This document shows, piece after piece, positions 36,583-45,205 of a stretch of DNA of 64,000 nucleotides (within the stretch, counting starts at the first letter, position 1; each line of letters starts with the position of its first letter). The position numbers and the translations under genes were made by a program. The notes beneath the pieces were generated by a model, which was not told where the DNA came from, did no database searches, and worked only from the letters and a program-made list of their open reading frames with translations. This DNA comes from an uncultured Pelagibacteraceae bacterium (GTDB lineage: Bacteria > Pseudomonadota > Alphaproteobacteria > Pelagibacterales > Pelagibacteraceae): assembly GCA_902604055.1 (NCBI GenBank), contig CACKXA010000002.1, positions 34,711-98,710 on the forward strand. The letters are read 5' to 3'.

Positions 36583-37916
36583 TAAAATTTTTCTTTTCCT
36601 AACCAATTAGTATCAAAATCTGAATTAACAAATTTTTTATGATTCAATATTTTTTTATGCAAATCGATTGTTGTAGTTATTCCTTCTAAAACGAACTCGT
36701 CTAATGATCTTAAAGTTCTTTGAATAGCTTCAGTCCTATTTCTTCCTTTGCAAATAACTTTTGCAATTAAACTATCATAATAAGGTGTTATTTTGCATCC
36801 TTGAAAGATTGATCCATCAACACGAGTTCTAAATCCTGAAGGTTGATGACACACACTTATAGTTCCTGGGCTAGGTTGAAAATCTAAAGAGGGATCTTCT
36901 GCATTAATTCTACATTCTATTGAATGCCCTCTAGGATCTATATCGCTTTGTTTTAAGGCAGTATCACCAGTAAAAGCTATCCATAATTGTTCTTTCACAA
37001 TATCTATTCCCGTTTGCACTTCAGTAACAGGATGTTCGACTTGAACTCTTGTATTCATTTCTAAAAAATAAAACTTTCCACTTTCGTAAATAAATTCTAC
37101 TGTTCCTGCTCCTTCATAACCAATTTGTTCTACCATTTTTACTGTTTTTTCCAGTAAGTCTTTTCTTTGTTGGTCGGTAAGAACTGGGCTTGGCGTTTCT
37201 TCAATTAATTTTTGGTGTCTCCTTTGAACCGAACAATCTCTTTCGCCCAAATGTACAGTTTTATTTTTTCCAGACATTATTTGAACTTCTATATGTCTTG
37301 GATTTTTGAAATATTTTTCAATATATAATTCGTCATTTCCAAAATACTTTTTTGCTTCTGTTTTTGCCAATAAAAACAGTTTTTCTAATTCGTTTTCCTT
37401 TTCAACTATTTTCATACCTTTTCCACCACCACCACCAGCTGCTTTAATCAAAACTGGATAACCAATTTCTTTGCATATAGATTTAGCCTCATTAAATGAT
37501 TTAACCCCTCCTTCTGATCCTTCAATTATTGGTAATCCATATTTTTTTGCTATTTTTTTGGCCTGGATCTTATCTCCCATTTTTGAAATTAGATCAGAAC
37601 TTGGACCGATAAATTTTATTCCATGTTTTCCTACTACGTCGGCAAACTTAGCATTTTCTGATAAAAAACCATAACCTGGATGAATAGCTTCAGCTCCAGT
37701 CAAATCTACAGCAGACATTATTGAAGAAACATTTAAATAACTATTTTGAGGTTGATGAGATCCAATACATACACTTTCATCAGCTAATCTTACGTGCATT
37801 GCATCTGAATCTACATCAGAATGGACAGCCACAGTTTCAATGCCCCACTCTTTACATGCTCTTATAATTCTAACAGCAATTTCACCTCTGTTAGCTATTA
37901 AAACTTTTTTGAACAT
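36579..37916 (-). CDS. accC: Acetyl-CoA carboxylase, biotin carboxylase subunit
   Basis: It carboxylates the biotin on AccB using ATP and bicarbonate. The 445-residue protein has the N-terminal FKKVLIANRGEIAVRIIRAC, the ATP-grasp glycine loop KAAGGGGGKGMK and the catalytic EMNTRVQVEHPVTE motif. accB lies 3 bases upstream. Length and motifs are complete. Confidence 0.98.
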   Translation of the reverse strand: MFKKVLIANRGEIAVRIIRACKEWGIETVAVHSDVDSDAMHVRLADESVCIGSHQPQNSYLNVSSIMSAVDLTGAEAIHPGYGFLSENAKFADVVGKHGIKFIGPSSDLISKMGDKIQAKKIAKKYGLPIIEGSEGGVKSFNEAKSICKEIGYPVLIKAAGGGGGKGMKIVEKENELEKLFLLAKTEAKKYFGNDELYIEKYFKNPRHIEVQIMSGKNKTVHLGERDCSVQRRHQKLIEETPSPVLTDQQRKDLLEKTVKMVEQIGYEGAGTVEFIYESGKFYFLEMNTRVQVEHPVTEVQTGIDIVKEQLWIAFTGDTALKQSDIDPRGHSIECRINAEDPSLDFQPSPGTISVCHQPSGFRTRVDGSIFQGCKITPYYDSLIAKVICKGRNRTEAIQRTLRSLDEFVLEGITTTIDLHKKILNHKKFVNSDFDTNWLGKEKFY

Positions 37917-37919
37917 TTT

Positions 37920-38345
37920 TTATTTAAGAATGAGTAATGGTTGACCGAATTCTACAGGTTGACCGTCATTAACTAAAATTTTCTTTACTACGCCATCCCC
38001 AGTTGATGGCACATGATTCATAGTTTTCATTGCTTCAACTATCATAACAGTTTGACCTTTTTTTATTTTATCTCCAACCTCAATAAATTTTTTTGCTCCT
38101 GGTTCTGGAGCTAAATAAGCGGTCCCGATAATTGGAGATTTAACTCTTATTCCATCACTGTCTTCTGCCTCAGAGAGCACAGCTTTGTTGGGAGACACAA
38201 CAGAAGAAGATTTGATTTGTTCTATTCCTTTAGAGGCTTTAGAAACTTTTATTTTAGTTTGACCTTCTTGATATTCAAGCTCGGTAAGATTAAATTCACT
38301 TAAGTTATCTACTAATTCTTTTATTAATTTTTTATCTATTTTCAT
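37920..38345 (-). CDS. accB: Acetyl-CoA carboxylase biotin carboxyl carrier protein
   Basis: It carries carboxy-biotin between AccC and the transferase. The 141-residue protein has an N-terminal helical part, a flexible linker rich in Ser and Ala, and the biotinyl domain. The modified lysine is in VEAMKTMNHV, and IGTAYLAPEPGAKKF is typical for AccB. The start shares one base with the aroQ stop (TAATG), so aroQ-accB-accC forms one unit. Confidence 0.97.
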   Translation of the reverse strand: MKIDKKLIKELVDNLSEFNLTELEYQEGQTKIKVSKASKGIEQIKSSSVVSPNKAVLSEAEDSDGIRVKSPIIGTAYLAPEPGAKKFIEVGDKIKKGQTVMIVEAMKTMNHVPSTGDGVVKKILVNDGQPVEFGQPLLILK

Positions 38346-38785
38346 TATTTTAAATATTTATTATTCATTGCTTCTAATGCCATAATATAACCTTCTGCAC
38401 CAAAGCCACAAATAATACCAGAAGCAATTTTACTTATTAAAGATTTATGCCTGAATTCTTCTCTGTTGTAAATATTAGTAATATGTAATTCAATAACTGG
38501 TATTTTAAGTATTTTTAATGCATCATGTATTGCAACAGAAGTATGTGTATAACCTCCTGCGTTTATGACCAATCCATTAAAACCTTCCCTTGCTTTTTGA
38601 ATTGCATCTACCAATTCTCCCTCAATATTTGACTGAAATAAAGAAACTTCAAAATTATTTTTTTTGGCAAATTCTTTACAACTAATTTCAATATCTTTTA
38701 ATGTATTCTTGCCATATTTATCTTTTTCTCTTTCACCTAAAAGGTTGAGGTTTGGACCATTAAGAATTATAATTTTATTCATCAT
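38345..38785 (-). CDS. aroQ: 3-dehydroquinate dehydratase, type II
   Basis: This is the third step of the shikimate pathway. The 146-residue dodecameric-type enzyme has the signature NGPNLNLLGEREKDKYG with the active tyrosine in DKYG. INAGGYTHTSVAIHDAL and ELHITNIYNREEFRHKS follow. Two ATGs (38785 and 38782) give products differing by one Met. It leads aroQ-accB-accC; the order is common in alphaproteobacteria. Confidence 0.96.
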   Translation of the reverse strand: MMNKIIILNGPNLNLLGEREKDKYGKNTLKDIEISCKEFAKKNNFEVSLFQSNIEGELVDAIQKAREGFNGLVINAGGYTHTSVAIHDALKILKIPVIELHITNIYNREEFRHKSLISKIASGIICGFGAEGYIMALEAMNNKYLK

Positions 38786-38816
38786 TGAATTTATAAATTA
38801 TCTAATTAACTCAATT

Positions 38817-39020
38817 ATGGCAAAAATACAATTAAATGGAAAAAAAATAACTATTAAATCTAAGGCATCCATCTATCAATTGTTAAAAAAATTTAAGCTT
38901 AACAACAAGAAGGTTGCAATCGAACATAATGGAGCAATTGTACCTAAATCAAATTATAAAAAAAAGTATTTAAAAAATAATGATAAGGTTGAAGTAGTAC
39001 ATTTTATTGGAGGAGGATAA
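38817..39020 (+). CDS. thiS: Sulfur carrier protein ThiS
   Basis: This ubiquitin-like protein carries sulfur as a C-terminal thiocarboxylate for thiazole synthesis. The 67-residue frame [14 protein letters not shown]... ends in HFIGGG, giving the required terminal Gly-Gly. The track ORF begins at 38664, but its first 51 residues are antisense to aroQ. The ATG at 38817 gives the normal ThiS length. Its last glycine codons double as the Shine-Dalgarno of thiG. Confidence 0.92.
   Translation: MAKIQLNGKKITIKSKASIYQLLKKFKLNNKKVAIEHNGAIVPKSNYKKKYLKNNDKVEVVHFIGGG
39009..39016 (+). promoter_or_regulatory. Ribosome binding site of thiG inside thiS
   Basis: GGAGGAGG, the coding sequence for the C-terminal glycines of ThiS, lies 5 bases before a TTG codon at 39022. 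This supports TTG 39022 as the thiG start over the in-frame TTG at 39007, which has no such site. Confidence 0.75.
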
Positions 39021-39021
39021 T

Positions 39022-39795
39022 TTGAAAAAAGATAATCTTAAAATAGCTAATATAAAATTAAAATCTCGGTTAATTGTAGGAACTGGCAAATATAAGAATT
39101 TTAAAGAGACTGCAAATGCAATAAAAGAGTCTGGTGCCGAAATGGTTACAGTAGCTGTAAGACGTATAAATATTTTAGATAAAAACAAACCAATTTTAAC
39201 TGATTATATAGATCCCAAAAAGATAATTTATTTGCCTAATACGGCGGGATGTTTCACATCAGAAGATGCACTGAGAACTCTTAGACTTGCTAGAGAAATG
39301 GGTGGATGGAAGTTAGTAAAATTAGAAGTTTTAGGAGATAAAAAAACTTTGTATCCAAATATGATTGAAACGGTTAAATCAACAAAAATTCTAGTTAAGG
39401 AAGGTTTTAATGTGATGGTTTACTGTACTGATGATCCATTGCTTGCAAAAAAACTTGAAGATGTTGGAGCTTCAGCAATTATGCCGCTTGCTTCTCCAAT
39501 AGGCTCAGGTTTGGGAATACTAAATAAAGTTAATATTTCTATCATTGTAAAACAATCAAAAGTCCCTGTAATAGTAGACGCAGGCTTAGGCACAGCTTCA
39601 GATGCAACTATTGCGATGGAAATGGGTTGTGATGGAGTTTTGGTCAATAGTGCAATAGCCAATGCTAAAAATCCAGTGCTCATGGCAAGATCGTTTAAAA
39701 ACGGAGTTATTTCAGGAAGAGACTCTTTTTTAGCAGGAAGAATGAAAAAAAACATATTTGCAACTGCCTCTTCACCAATAGATGGATTGATTTAA
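39022..39795 (+). CDS. thiG: Thiazole synthase ThiG (TTG start)
   Basis: It forms the thiazole phosphate of thiamine from DXP, dehydroglycine and ThiS-thiocarboxylate. [33 protein letters not shown] and the phosphate-binding [11 protein letters not shown] identify it. The start is placed at TTG 39022, one base after the thiS stop, giving 257 residues; the track start (39007) adds five. thiC, thiE and thiO are not adjacent. The stop shares TTAA with the convergent RNase gene. Confidence 0.93.
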   Translation: MKKDNLKIANIKLKSRLIVGTGKYKNFKETANAIKESGAEMVTVAVRRINILDKNKPILTDYIDPKKIIYLPNTAGCFTSEDALRTLRLAREMGGWKLVKLEVLGDKKTLYPNMIETVKSTKILVKEGFNVMVYCTDDPLLAKKLEDVGASAIMPLASPIGSGLGILNKVNISIIVKQSKVPVIVDAGLGTASDATIAMEMGCDGVLVNSAIANAKNPVLMARSFKNGVISGRDSFLAGRMKKNIFATASSPIDGLI

Positions 39796-41612
39796 TTTTT
39801 TTTCTTTCTACGAACCCACAAAGTTCTTGGGGGTCTTATTTTTTTTTTCATAGTTTTAGTTTTCTTTGATTTTTTTAAGCTTAAATTATCATCAACCTTT
39901 TTTTTATCTATTTTAAAGTTATTTTCTGAATTATTTTTTACCTCATTAATTTTATCTATATTTTGTACAGTATTAATTATCTTTTTAGATTTATTTAAAA
40001 GTTCAATCTTATATTCTGGTATAATTAAAGTAGGATCTGGAATAAAATTAATTTTAAAAGAATATTTTTTTTCAAAATATTCTATTTCTTTGGATAATTT
40101 GTTTTCTATATAAAGCTTAACTTTTTCAGGAATATAAGCTTTAGTAATTTTTACTTTATTTGTAAATGCTAATAATTCAATTTTTTTAATAATTTTTTGA
40201 GCGAAAGAATCTATAGAAAGAATAGTTTTCCAATTTATTGAACCTTCTCGCAGTCTTTGTCTTGTCATTTCTAACAAACCAAAATTACTTATTCTACCAA
40301 CTTGAATTCTAGCCCTGTCTTTTCGAATGCTTTCTCTCATTTTTTTTTCTACTGTTCGTCTATTATAAAAATTCATCATATCTATAAAATCGATTACTAT
40401 TAATCCTGAAAGGTCTCTAATTTTTATTTGGCGAGCTATTTCTTCTGCTGCTTCGAGATTTGTGTTTAATGCGGTTTTTTCAATGTTTGTTTGTTTAGTT
40501 GATTGTCCTGAGTTAATATCTATTGCCACGAGCGCTTCAGTAGGATTTATAACTAAGTACCCTCCAGATTTTAATTTAACTTCTGGTTCAAAAATATTGT
40601 TTAACTCTTTTTCAATATTAGCATCATGAAAGAGTGGAATTTTACCTCTGTATTTTTTGATATTTTTGACGTTTTTAGGCATTAATTCTTTCATAAATTT
40701 TTTTGCTTTTTGATAAGCTTCATTCCCTTCTATATATATATTTTTGGTTTCATTATCATAGGTATCTCTGAGAGTTCTTTTAATTATATCACCTTCTTCA
40801 TATACCAAAGAAGGAGCATTTGAGTTTAGTGCTTTATTTCCAATTTCTTCCCAAGTTTTTATTGTATTGTGAAAATCTTTTTCAATTTCATTTTTTGTTT
40901 TGTTTGCCCCAGCAGTTCTAACAATGACACCCATACTTTTTGGAATTTCAATTTGATTAAGTATATTTCTTATTTTTTGTCTATCAGAAGAATTAAAAAT
41001 TTTTCTAGATATACCACCTCCTTTCGGAGTATTAGGCATTAAAACAATGTATTTTCCCGCTAAAGAAATGAAAGTTGTTAAAGCAGATCCTTTTTGACCT
41101 CTCTCTTCTTTTATAACTTGAATTAATATAACTTGACCAGGTTTTATAACTTCTTGTATTTTGTATCTTTTTAAACCGTATGAAGTTTTTAATTCTTCTC
41201 TGTATTCTTTTTTTACGTCCTCATCTGTCTTAATAACATTTTTTTCTTCTGATTTTTCAATTTGGTCATTTTTATTTTTTTCATTAGACAATTCATCTAA
41301 ATTTTTATTTTTCAAATTCTCTCTAATTTTCTCTTCAGCATTTTTAATCTTTTCTTTATCTTCAGAGGGAATTTGATAATAATCTGATTGAATATCGTTA
41401 AATGCTAAAAAACCGTGCCTTACTCTTCCAAAATTAACGAAAGCTGCCTGTAAAGACGGTTCAACTCTACTTATTGTTCCAAGATAAATATTGTTTTTAA
41501 AGTTTAATTTATTTTTATCTTCAAACTCATATTCCTCAATTGAGGTGTTGGACTTAAGAACAATACGGGTTTCATTAGGATGCGAAGCATCAATGTATAA
41601 ATTTTTTTCCAT
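39792..41612 (-). CDS. Ribonuclease E/G family endoribonuclease without Zn-link cysteines
   Basis: Endoribonuclease for mRNA decay and rRNA/tRNA processing. The 606-residue protein has an S1 domain starting [19 protein letters not shown], interrupted by a charged insert of about 65 residues. The DNase I-like catalytic core has the metal aspartates in [10 protein letters not shown] and VIDFIDMM. After [12 protein letters not shown] the CPxC zinc-link used for tetramer assembly in E. coli RNase E is missing, and the whole protein has no cysteine. A short basic tail ends [11 protein letters not shown]. It is intermediate in length between RNase G (489) and RNase E (1061), so I leave the symbol open. 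Confidence 0.92.
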   Translation of the reverse strand: MEKNLYIDASHPNETRIVLKSNTSIEEYEFEDKNKLNFKNNIYLGTISRVEPSLQAAFVNFGRVRHGFLAFNDIQSDYYQIPSEDKEKIKNAEEKIRENLKNKNLDELSNEKNKNDQIEKSEEKNVIKTDEDVKKEYREELKTSYGLKRYKIQEVIKPGQVILIQVIKEERGQKGSALTTFISLAGKYIVLMPNTPKGGGISRKIFNSSDRQKIRNILNQIEIPKSMGVIVRTAGANKTKNEIEKDFHNTIKTWEEIGNKALNSNAPSLVYEEGDIIKRTLRDTYDNETKNIYIEGNEAYQKAKKFMKELMPKNVKNIKKYRGKIPLFHDANIEKELNNIFEPEVKLKSGGYLVINPTEALVAIDINSGQSTKQTNIEKTALNTNLEAAEEIARQIKIRDLSGLIVIDFIDMMNFYNRRTVEKKMRESIRKDRARIQVGRISNFGLLEMTRQRLREGSINWKTILSIDSFAQKIIKKIELLAFTNKVKITKAYIPEKVKLYIENKLSKEIEYFEKKYSFKINFIPDPTLIIPEYKIELLNKSKKIINTVQNIDKINEVKNNSENNFKIDKKKVDDNLSLKKSKKTKTMKKKIRPPRTLWVRRKKKN

Positions 41613-41704
41613 TTTAGTTGGATTCCTTTTAATCTGTTGAATTTTGTAATTTTGATATTTAACATAATATAATGATATACAATTTTACCATTAATTGCAC
41701 TGAA

Positions 41705-41718
41705 TAATAGTACTATTA
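41705..41718. promoter_or_regulatory. 14-base perfect palindrome between rng-type gene and mrcA
   Basis: TAATAGTACTATTA lies in the 155-base divergent gap, the largest in the window, overlapping a possible mrcA -10 (TAGATA). It may be an operator, but such AT-rich palindromes arise by chance. No other feature is evident in this gap. Confidence 0.25.
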
Positions 41719-41767
41719 GATAATTATGCCCAAAGAAAGCCAAATTTTATTCATTTAATAATTTAAG

Positions 41768-44116
41768 ATGTTTAGATTTTTAAATTTTTCCATAAAGTTT
41801 TTGATTATATTTTTAATAGCCTGTTTATTTTTTATATTTTCTACTTTTTGGTATTTTTCTATTGGATTGCCAGACTATAAAAAATTGTCTAATTACCAAC
41901 CTCCCATATCGAGCAGGGTATATTCAAGCGATGGAAAGTTAATAGCAGAATATGCTTTAGAAAAAAGATTATTTATTCCTTATGAGTCAATACCCAAAAA
42001 AGTAGTTAATTCTTTTCTATCTGCTGAAGATAAGAATTTTTTTAAACATCCGGGTGTAGATGCTAAAGGTATATTAAGGGCTCTTATCAAGAATTTAAAA
42101 AATATTAGTAATAACAAAAGATTAGAAGGAGCTTCTACTATTACTCAACAAGTCGCAAAAAATTTTTTATTAACTAATGAGGTTTCTATAAATAGAAAAA
42201 TTAAAGAGGCAATATTAGCATTTAGAATTGAACGAGCTTATTCAAAAAAAAGGATTCTAGAATTATACCTAAATCAAATATATTTAGGTCAAGGAACATA
42301 TGGAATAGCAGCAGCAAGTTTGGAGTACTTTGATAAATCAGTGAAGGATTTAGATTATACAGAGGCAGCTTTATTGGCAGCTTTACCAAAGGCACCTAGC
42401 AGATATGATCCATTCAAATATCCTGATGTTGCCAAGTTTAGAAGAAATCTTGTGATACAAAATTTAGAAGATAATAATTATATTTCTAAAGAACAACTAG
42501 AAAAATTTAAAGACTCAAAAATAAAACTTAAAAGGAGAAAGATCGAAATTTTAAATGAAGCCAATTCATATACAGAAGAAGTAAGAAGATCTATTAAAGA
42601 AAAATATGGATTTAAAAAGTTATATTCAGAAGGACTATCAATAAGAACTCCTTTAGATGTTAATTATCAATTACAAGCAATTATTTCACTTAGAAATGGA
42701 ATTGAAGCATATGATAGAAGACAAGGATGGAGAGGTCCAATAACAAATAAAATAACGAACCCAGGTTGGCAAAAAAAAATAAAAAACTTAAAAATTGATC
42801 CTACTTTAAACTGGGAGATAGCTGAAATTTTGGAAATCAATGAATTTGAAATAATTTTTAGAACTTTAAAAGGTTTAAAAAGTAATATCACTTTGAAAAA
42901 TTTAAAATGGGCTGTACCTGGAAAAAAAACTATTTCAAATAGATTTAATATTGGAGACATAATTTTTGTTAAAAATGAAAAAAAAATTTGGTTTTTAAAA
43001 CAGTATCCGAAAGTAAATGGCGGAATAGTAGTAATCGATCCATACTCTGGAGATGTGAAAGCTTTAGTTGGAGGTTTTAATTTTAAATCTAGCGAGTTCA
43101 ATAGAGTTACTCAAGCCAAGAGACAACCAGGCTCAGCCTTTAAACCAATTGTATATGCTGCTGCACTTGAAAATGGTTATTCTCCAAACTCTATAATTTT
43201 AGATGCTCCATTTGTTGAAAGTCAAGGAGTAGGTCTAAAAGATTGGAAGCCAGAAAATTATGGAAAAAAGTTTTATGGCCCAACAACTTTAAGAAAAGGT
43301 ATTGAGTATTCTAGAAATTTAATGACAGTTAGAATTGCTAAAACTTTAGGGTTAAGCAAAATTTTAGAATTATCAAACAAACTAGAAGTATATGAGGAAA
43401 TACCTGAGTTATTATCTGTTTCACTTGGTGCAGCTGAAACATCATTGTTAAATCTTACTTCTGCCTATGCTTCTTTTGTTAACGGAGGCATAAAGATTAA
43501 ACCTAATTTAATTAGCAGGATTCAAGATAGAAGAGGGAAAACAATATTTAAATTGGAAAATAAAAAATGCAAAGGTTGTGACAAATTTTTAAATGATTCA
43601 ACTGATTTACCCTCTTTCGAATACAAAAACGAAAGAGTGTTGAGCGAGGAAACTGCTTTTCAAATAACATCTATTTTAGCTGGTGCAGTTGAGAGAGGGA
43701 CTGGCAAAAAATTAAGGGATTTGAAAGTTCCATTGGCTGGAAAAACTGGAACAACTAATAAAAATTATGATGCTTGGTTTATAGGTTTTTCATCAAATCT
43801 TGTTATAGGTGTTTATGTAGGATTTGATAATCCAAAAACTTTAGGCAAATATGAGACAGGTTCTAAAGCTGCCTTACCAATTTTTAAAGAATTTATAAAA
43901 AGATCTTTATATAAAGAGGATTTTAAAGAATTTAAGATACCTAATGGAATTTATCTTACATCCTTAAACTATGATACTGGATTGAAAGCTTCATTAGGGA
44001 GTAAAAATACAATTATTGAAGCACTTAAAGCTAAAGATATTAACAATATAGATAATAACAAATTAATTTTAACAAATAGTTATGATAACCTGATTATGTA
44101 TAGACAGTTTTATTAA
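41768..44116 (+). CDS. mrcA: Penicillin-binding protein 1A (bifunctional class A)
   Basis: It polymerises and cross-links peptidoglycan at the inner membrane's outer face. One N-terminal helix (about 8-33) is followed by the GT51 domain with the catalytic glutamate in SAEDKNFFKHPGVD and TQQVAKNFLL. An OB-like insert precedes the transpeptidase domain with QPGSAFKP (active serine), YSRN and KTGTT. The 782 residues are complete. It is divergent from the RNase gene and shares TAATG with prfB. Confidence 0.97.
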   Translation: MFRFLNFSIKFLIIFLIACLFFIFSTFWYFSIGLPDYKKLSNYQPPISSRVYSSDGKLIAEYALEKRLFIPYESIPKKVVNSFLSAEDKNFFKHPGVDAKGILRALIKNLKNISNNKRLEGASTITQQVAKNFLLTNEVSINRKIKEAILAFRIERAYSKKRILELYLNQIYLGQGTYGIAAASLEYFDKSVKDLDYTEAALLAALPKAPSRYDPFKYPDVAKFRRNLVIQNLEDNNYISKEQLEKFKDSKIKLKRRKIEILNEANSYTEEVRRSIKEKYGFKKLYSEGLSIRTPLDVNYQLQAIISLRNGIEAYDRRQGWRGPITNKITNPGWQKKIKNLKIDPTLNWEIAEILEINEFEIIFRTLKGLKSNITLKNLKWAVPGKKTISNRFNIGDIIFVKNEKKIWFLKQYPKVNGGIVVIDPYSGDVKALVGGFNFKSSEFNRVTQAKRQPGSAFKPIVYAAALENGYSPNSIILDAPFVESQGVGLKDWKPENYGKKFYGPTTLRKGIEYSRNLMTVRIAKTLGLSKILELSNKLEVYEEIPELLSVSLGAAETSLLNLTSAYASFVNGGIKIKPNLISRIQDRRGKTIFKLENKKCKGCDKFLNDSTDLPSFEYKNERVLSEETAFQITSILAGAVERGTGKKLRDLKVPLAGKTGTTNKNYDAWFIGFSSNLVIGVYVGFDNPKTLGKYETGSKAALPIFKEFIKRSLYKEDFKEFKIPNGIYLTSLNYDTGLKASLGSKNTIIEALKAKDINNIDNNKLILTNSYDNLIMYRQFY

Positions 44117-45205
44117 TGCAAAATTTTGAAAACAAAATAATTAAAGTAGAAAAAACTCTGAAGAACATCAGGGGGTATCTTTGAAAGCAATGATATAAAT
44201 TTAAAATTAAAAGAAATCGAAAAAACACTTCTCGATCAGAATTTTTGGAAAAATAAAAATAAGGTCAAAAAAACTGTCAAAGAAAAAAAAATATACGAAG
44301 ATATTTTAAACTCATTTAAAGAGTCAGCTGATGAGACTAATAATCTTAAAGATTTATATAATTTAGCAGTTGAAGAAAAGAATGAAGAAATTCTTGAAGA
44401 TTGTGATTCTAAAATTGAACAATTATATAAAAAGATTAAAAACACAGAAATAAGTTGTTTTCTTTCAGGCGAAAACGATAACTATAATATTTATTTAGAA
44501 ATACATGCAGGAGCTGGCGGAACAGAAAGTCAAGATTGGGCTGATATGTTGAGAAGAATGTATTTAAAGTGGTTTGATAAAAAAAAATTTAAATATGAAA
44601 TAATAAGTGAACATAAAGGAGAAGAGGCCGGAATAAAGTCATCAACTTTAAAAGTTGATGGAAATTATTTATATGGATTAATGAAAGCCGAGTCAGGAGT
44701 ACACAGATTAGTCAGAATATCTCCTTTTGATAGTGGAGCCAGAAGACACACTAGCTTTGCAAGCATTTGGGTATATCCTGCCGTAGATGATGATATTAAC
44801 ATTAAAATCGATGATAAAGATTTAAGAATTGACACCTACAGATCTAGCGGTGCAGGTGGTCAGCATGTTAACACAACAGATAGCGCTGTTAGAATAACAC
44901 ATCTTCCAACTAAAATAGTTGTACAATGTCAGAATGAAAGGTCCCAGCATAAAAATAAAGAAACTTGTTATAAAATGCTTAAAGCAAAACTTTATGAGCA
45001 TGAGATGCTTAAAAGAGAGAAAGAAAATCAAAAAGAAGTAAGCTCTAAAACCGATATAGGGTGGGGACATCAAATAAGATCTTATGTTTTGCAACCATAC
45101 CAACTTGTAAAAGATTTGAGACATAAAATTGAGAGCACGAATCCAAATGATGTTTTAAATGGAAATATCGACCAATTCATTGAAGCAGGGATAATCAATA
45201 AATAA
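44116..45205 (+). CDS. prfB: Peptide chain release factor 2 with programmed +1 frameshift
   Basis: RF2 reads UGA and UAA stop codons. A 22-codon frame begins at ATG 44116 and ends ...RGYL at a TGA (44182-44184). Skipping one T continues the family sequence in the next frame (ESNDINLKLKEIEKTL) to 45205, giving about 362 residues against 365 in E. coli. The site AGGGGGTATCTTTGA matches the known RF2 autoregulatory shift: internal Shine-Dalgarno, CTT slip codon and in-frame UGA. The SPF anticodon motif (ISPFDSGARRH) and catalytic GGQ (GAGGQHVN) are present. The ORF track shows only the C-terminal 219 residues. Confidence 0.95.
44170..44184 (+). other. RF2 programmed frameshift signal
   Basis: AGGGGG followed by TATCTTTGA, in the zero frame AGG GGG TAT CTT TGA. 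The purine tract pairs with the 16S anti-Shine-Dalgarno at the spacing known from E. coli. Low RF2 slows UGA reading and favours slippage from CUU to UUU, restoring RF2 synthesis. Confidence 0.93.

Noticed and set aside
38664-38816. N-terminal extension of the thiS ORF
   Set aside because: It is antisense to aroQ, and the remaining 67 residues are a complete ThiS.
42667-43101. 144-residue minus-strand ORF inside mrcA
   Set aside because: A shadow of a conserved gene, hydrophobic with no recognisable motif. The same holds for 8429-8761, 46923-47327, 39420-39755 and 47565-47873.
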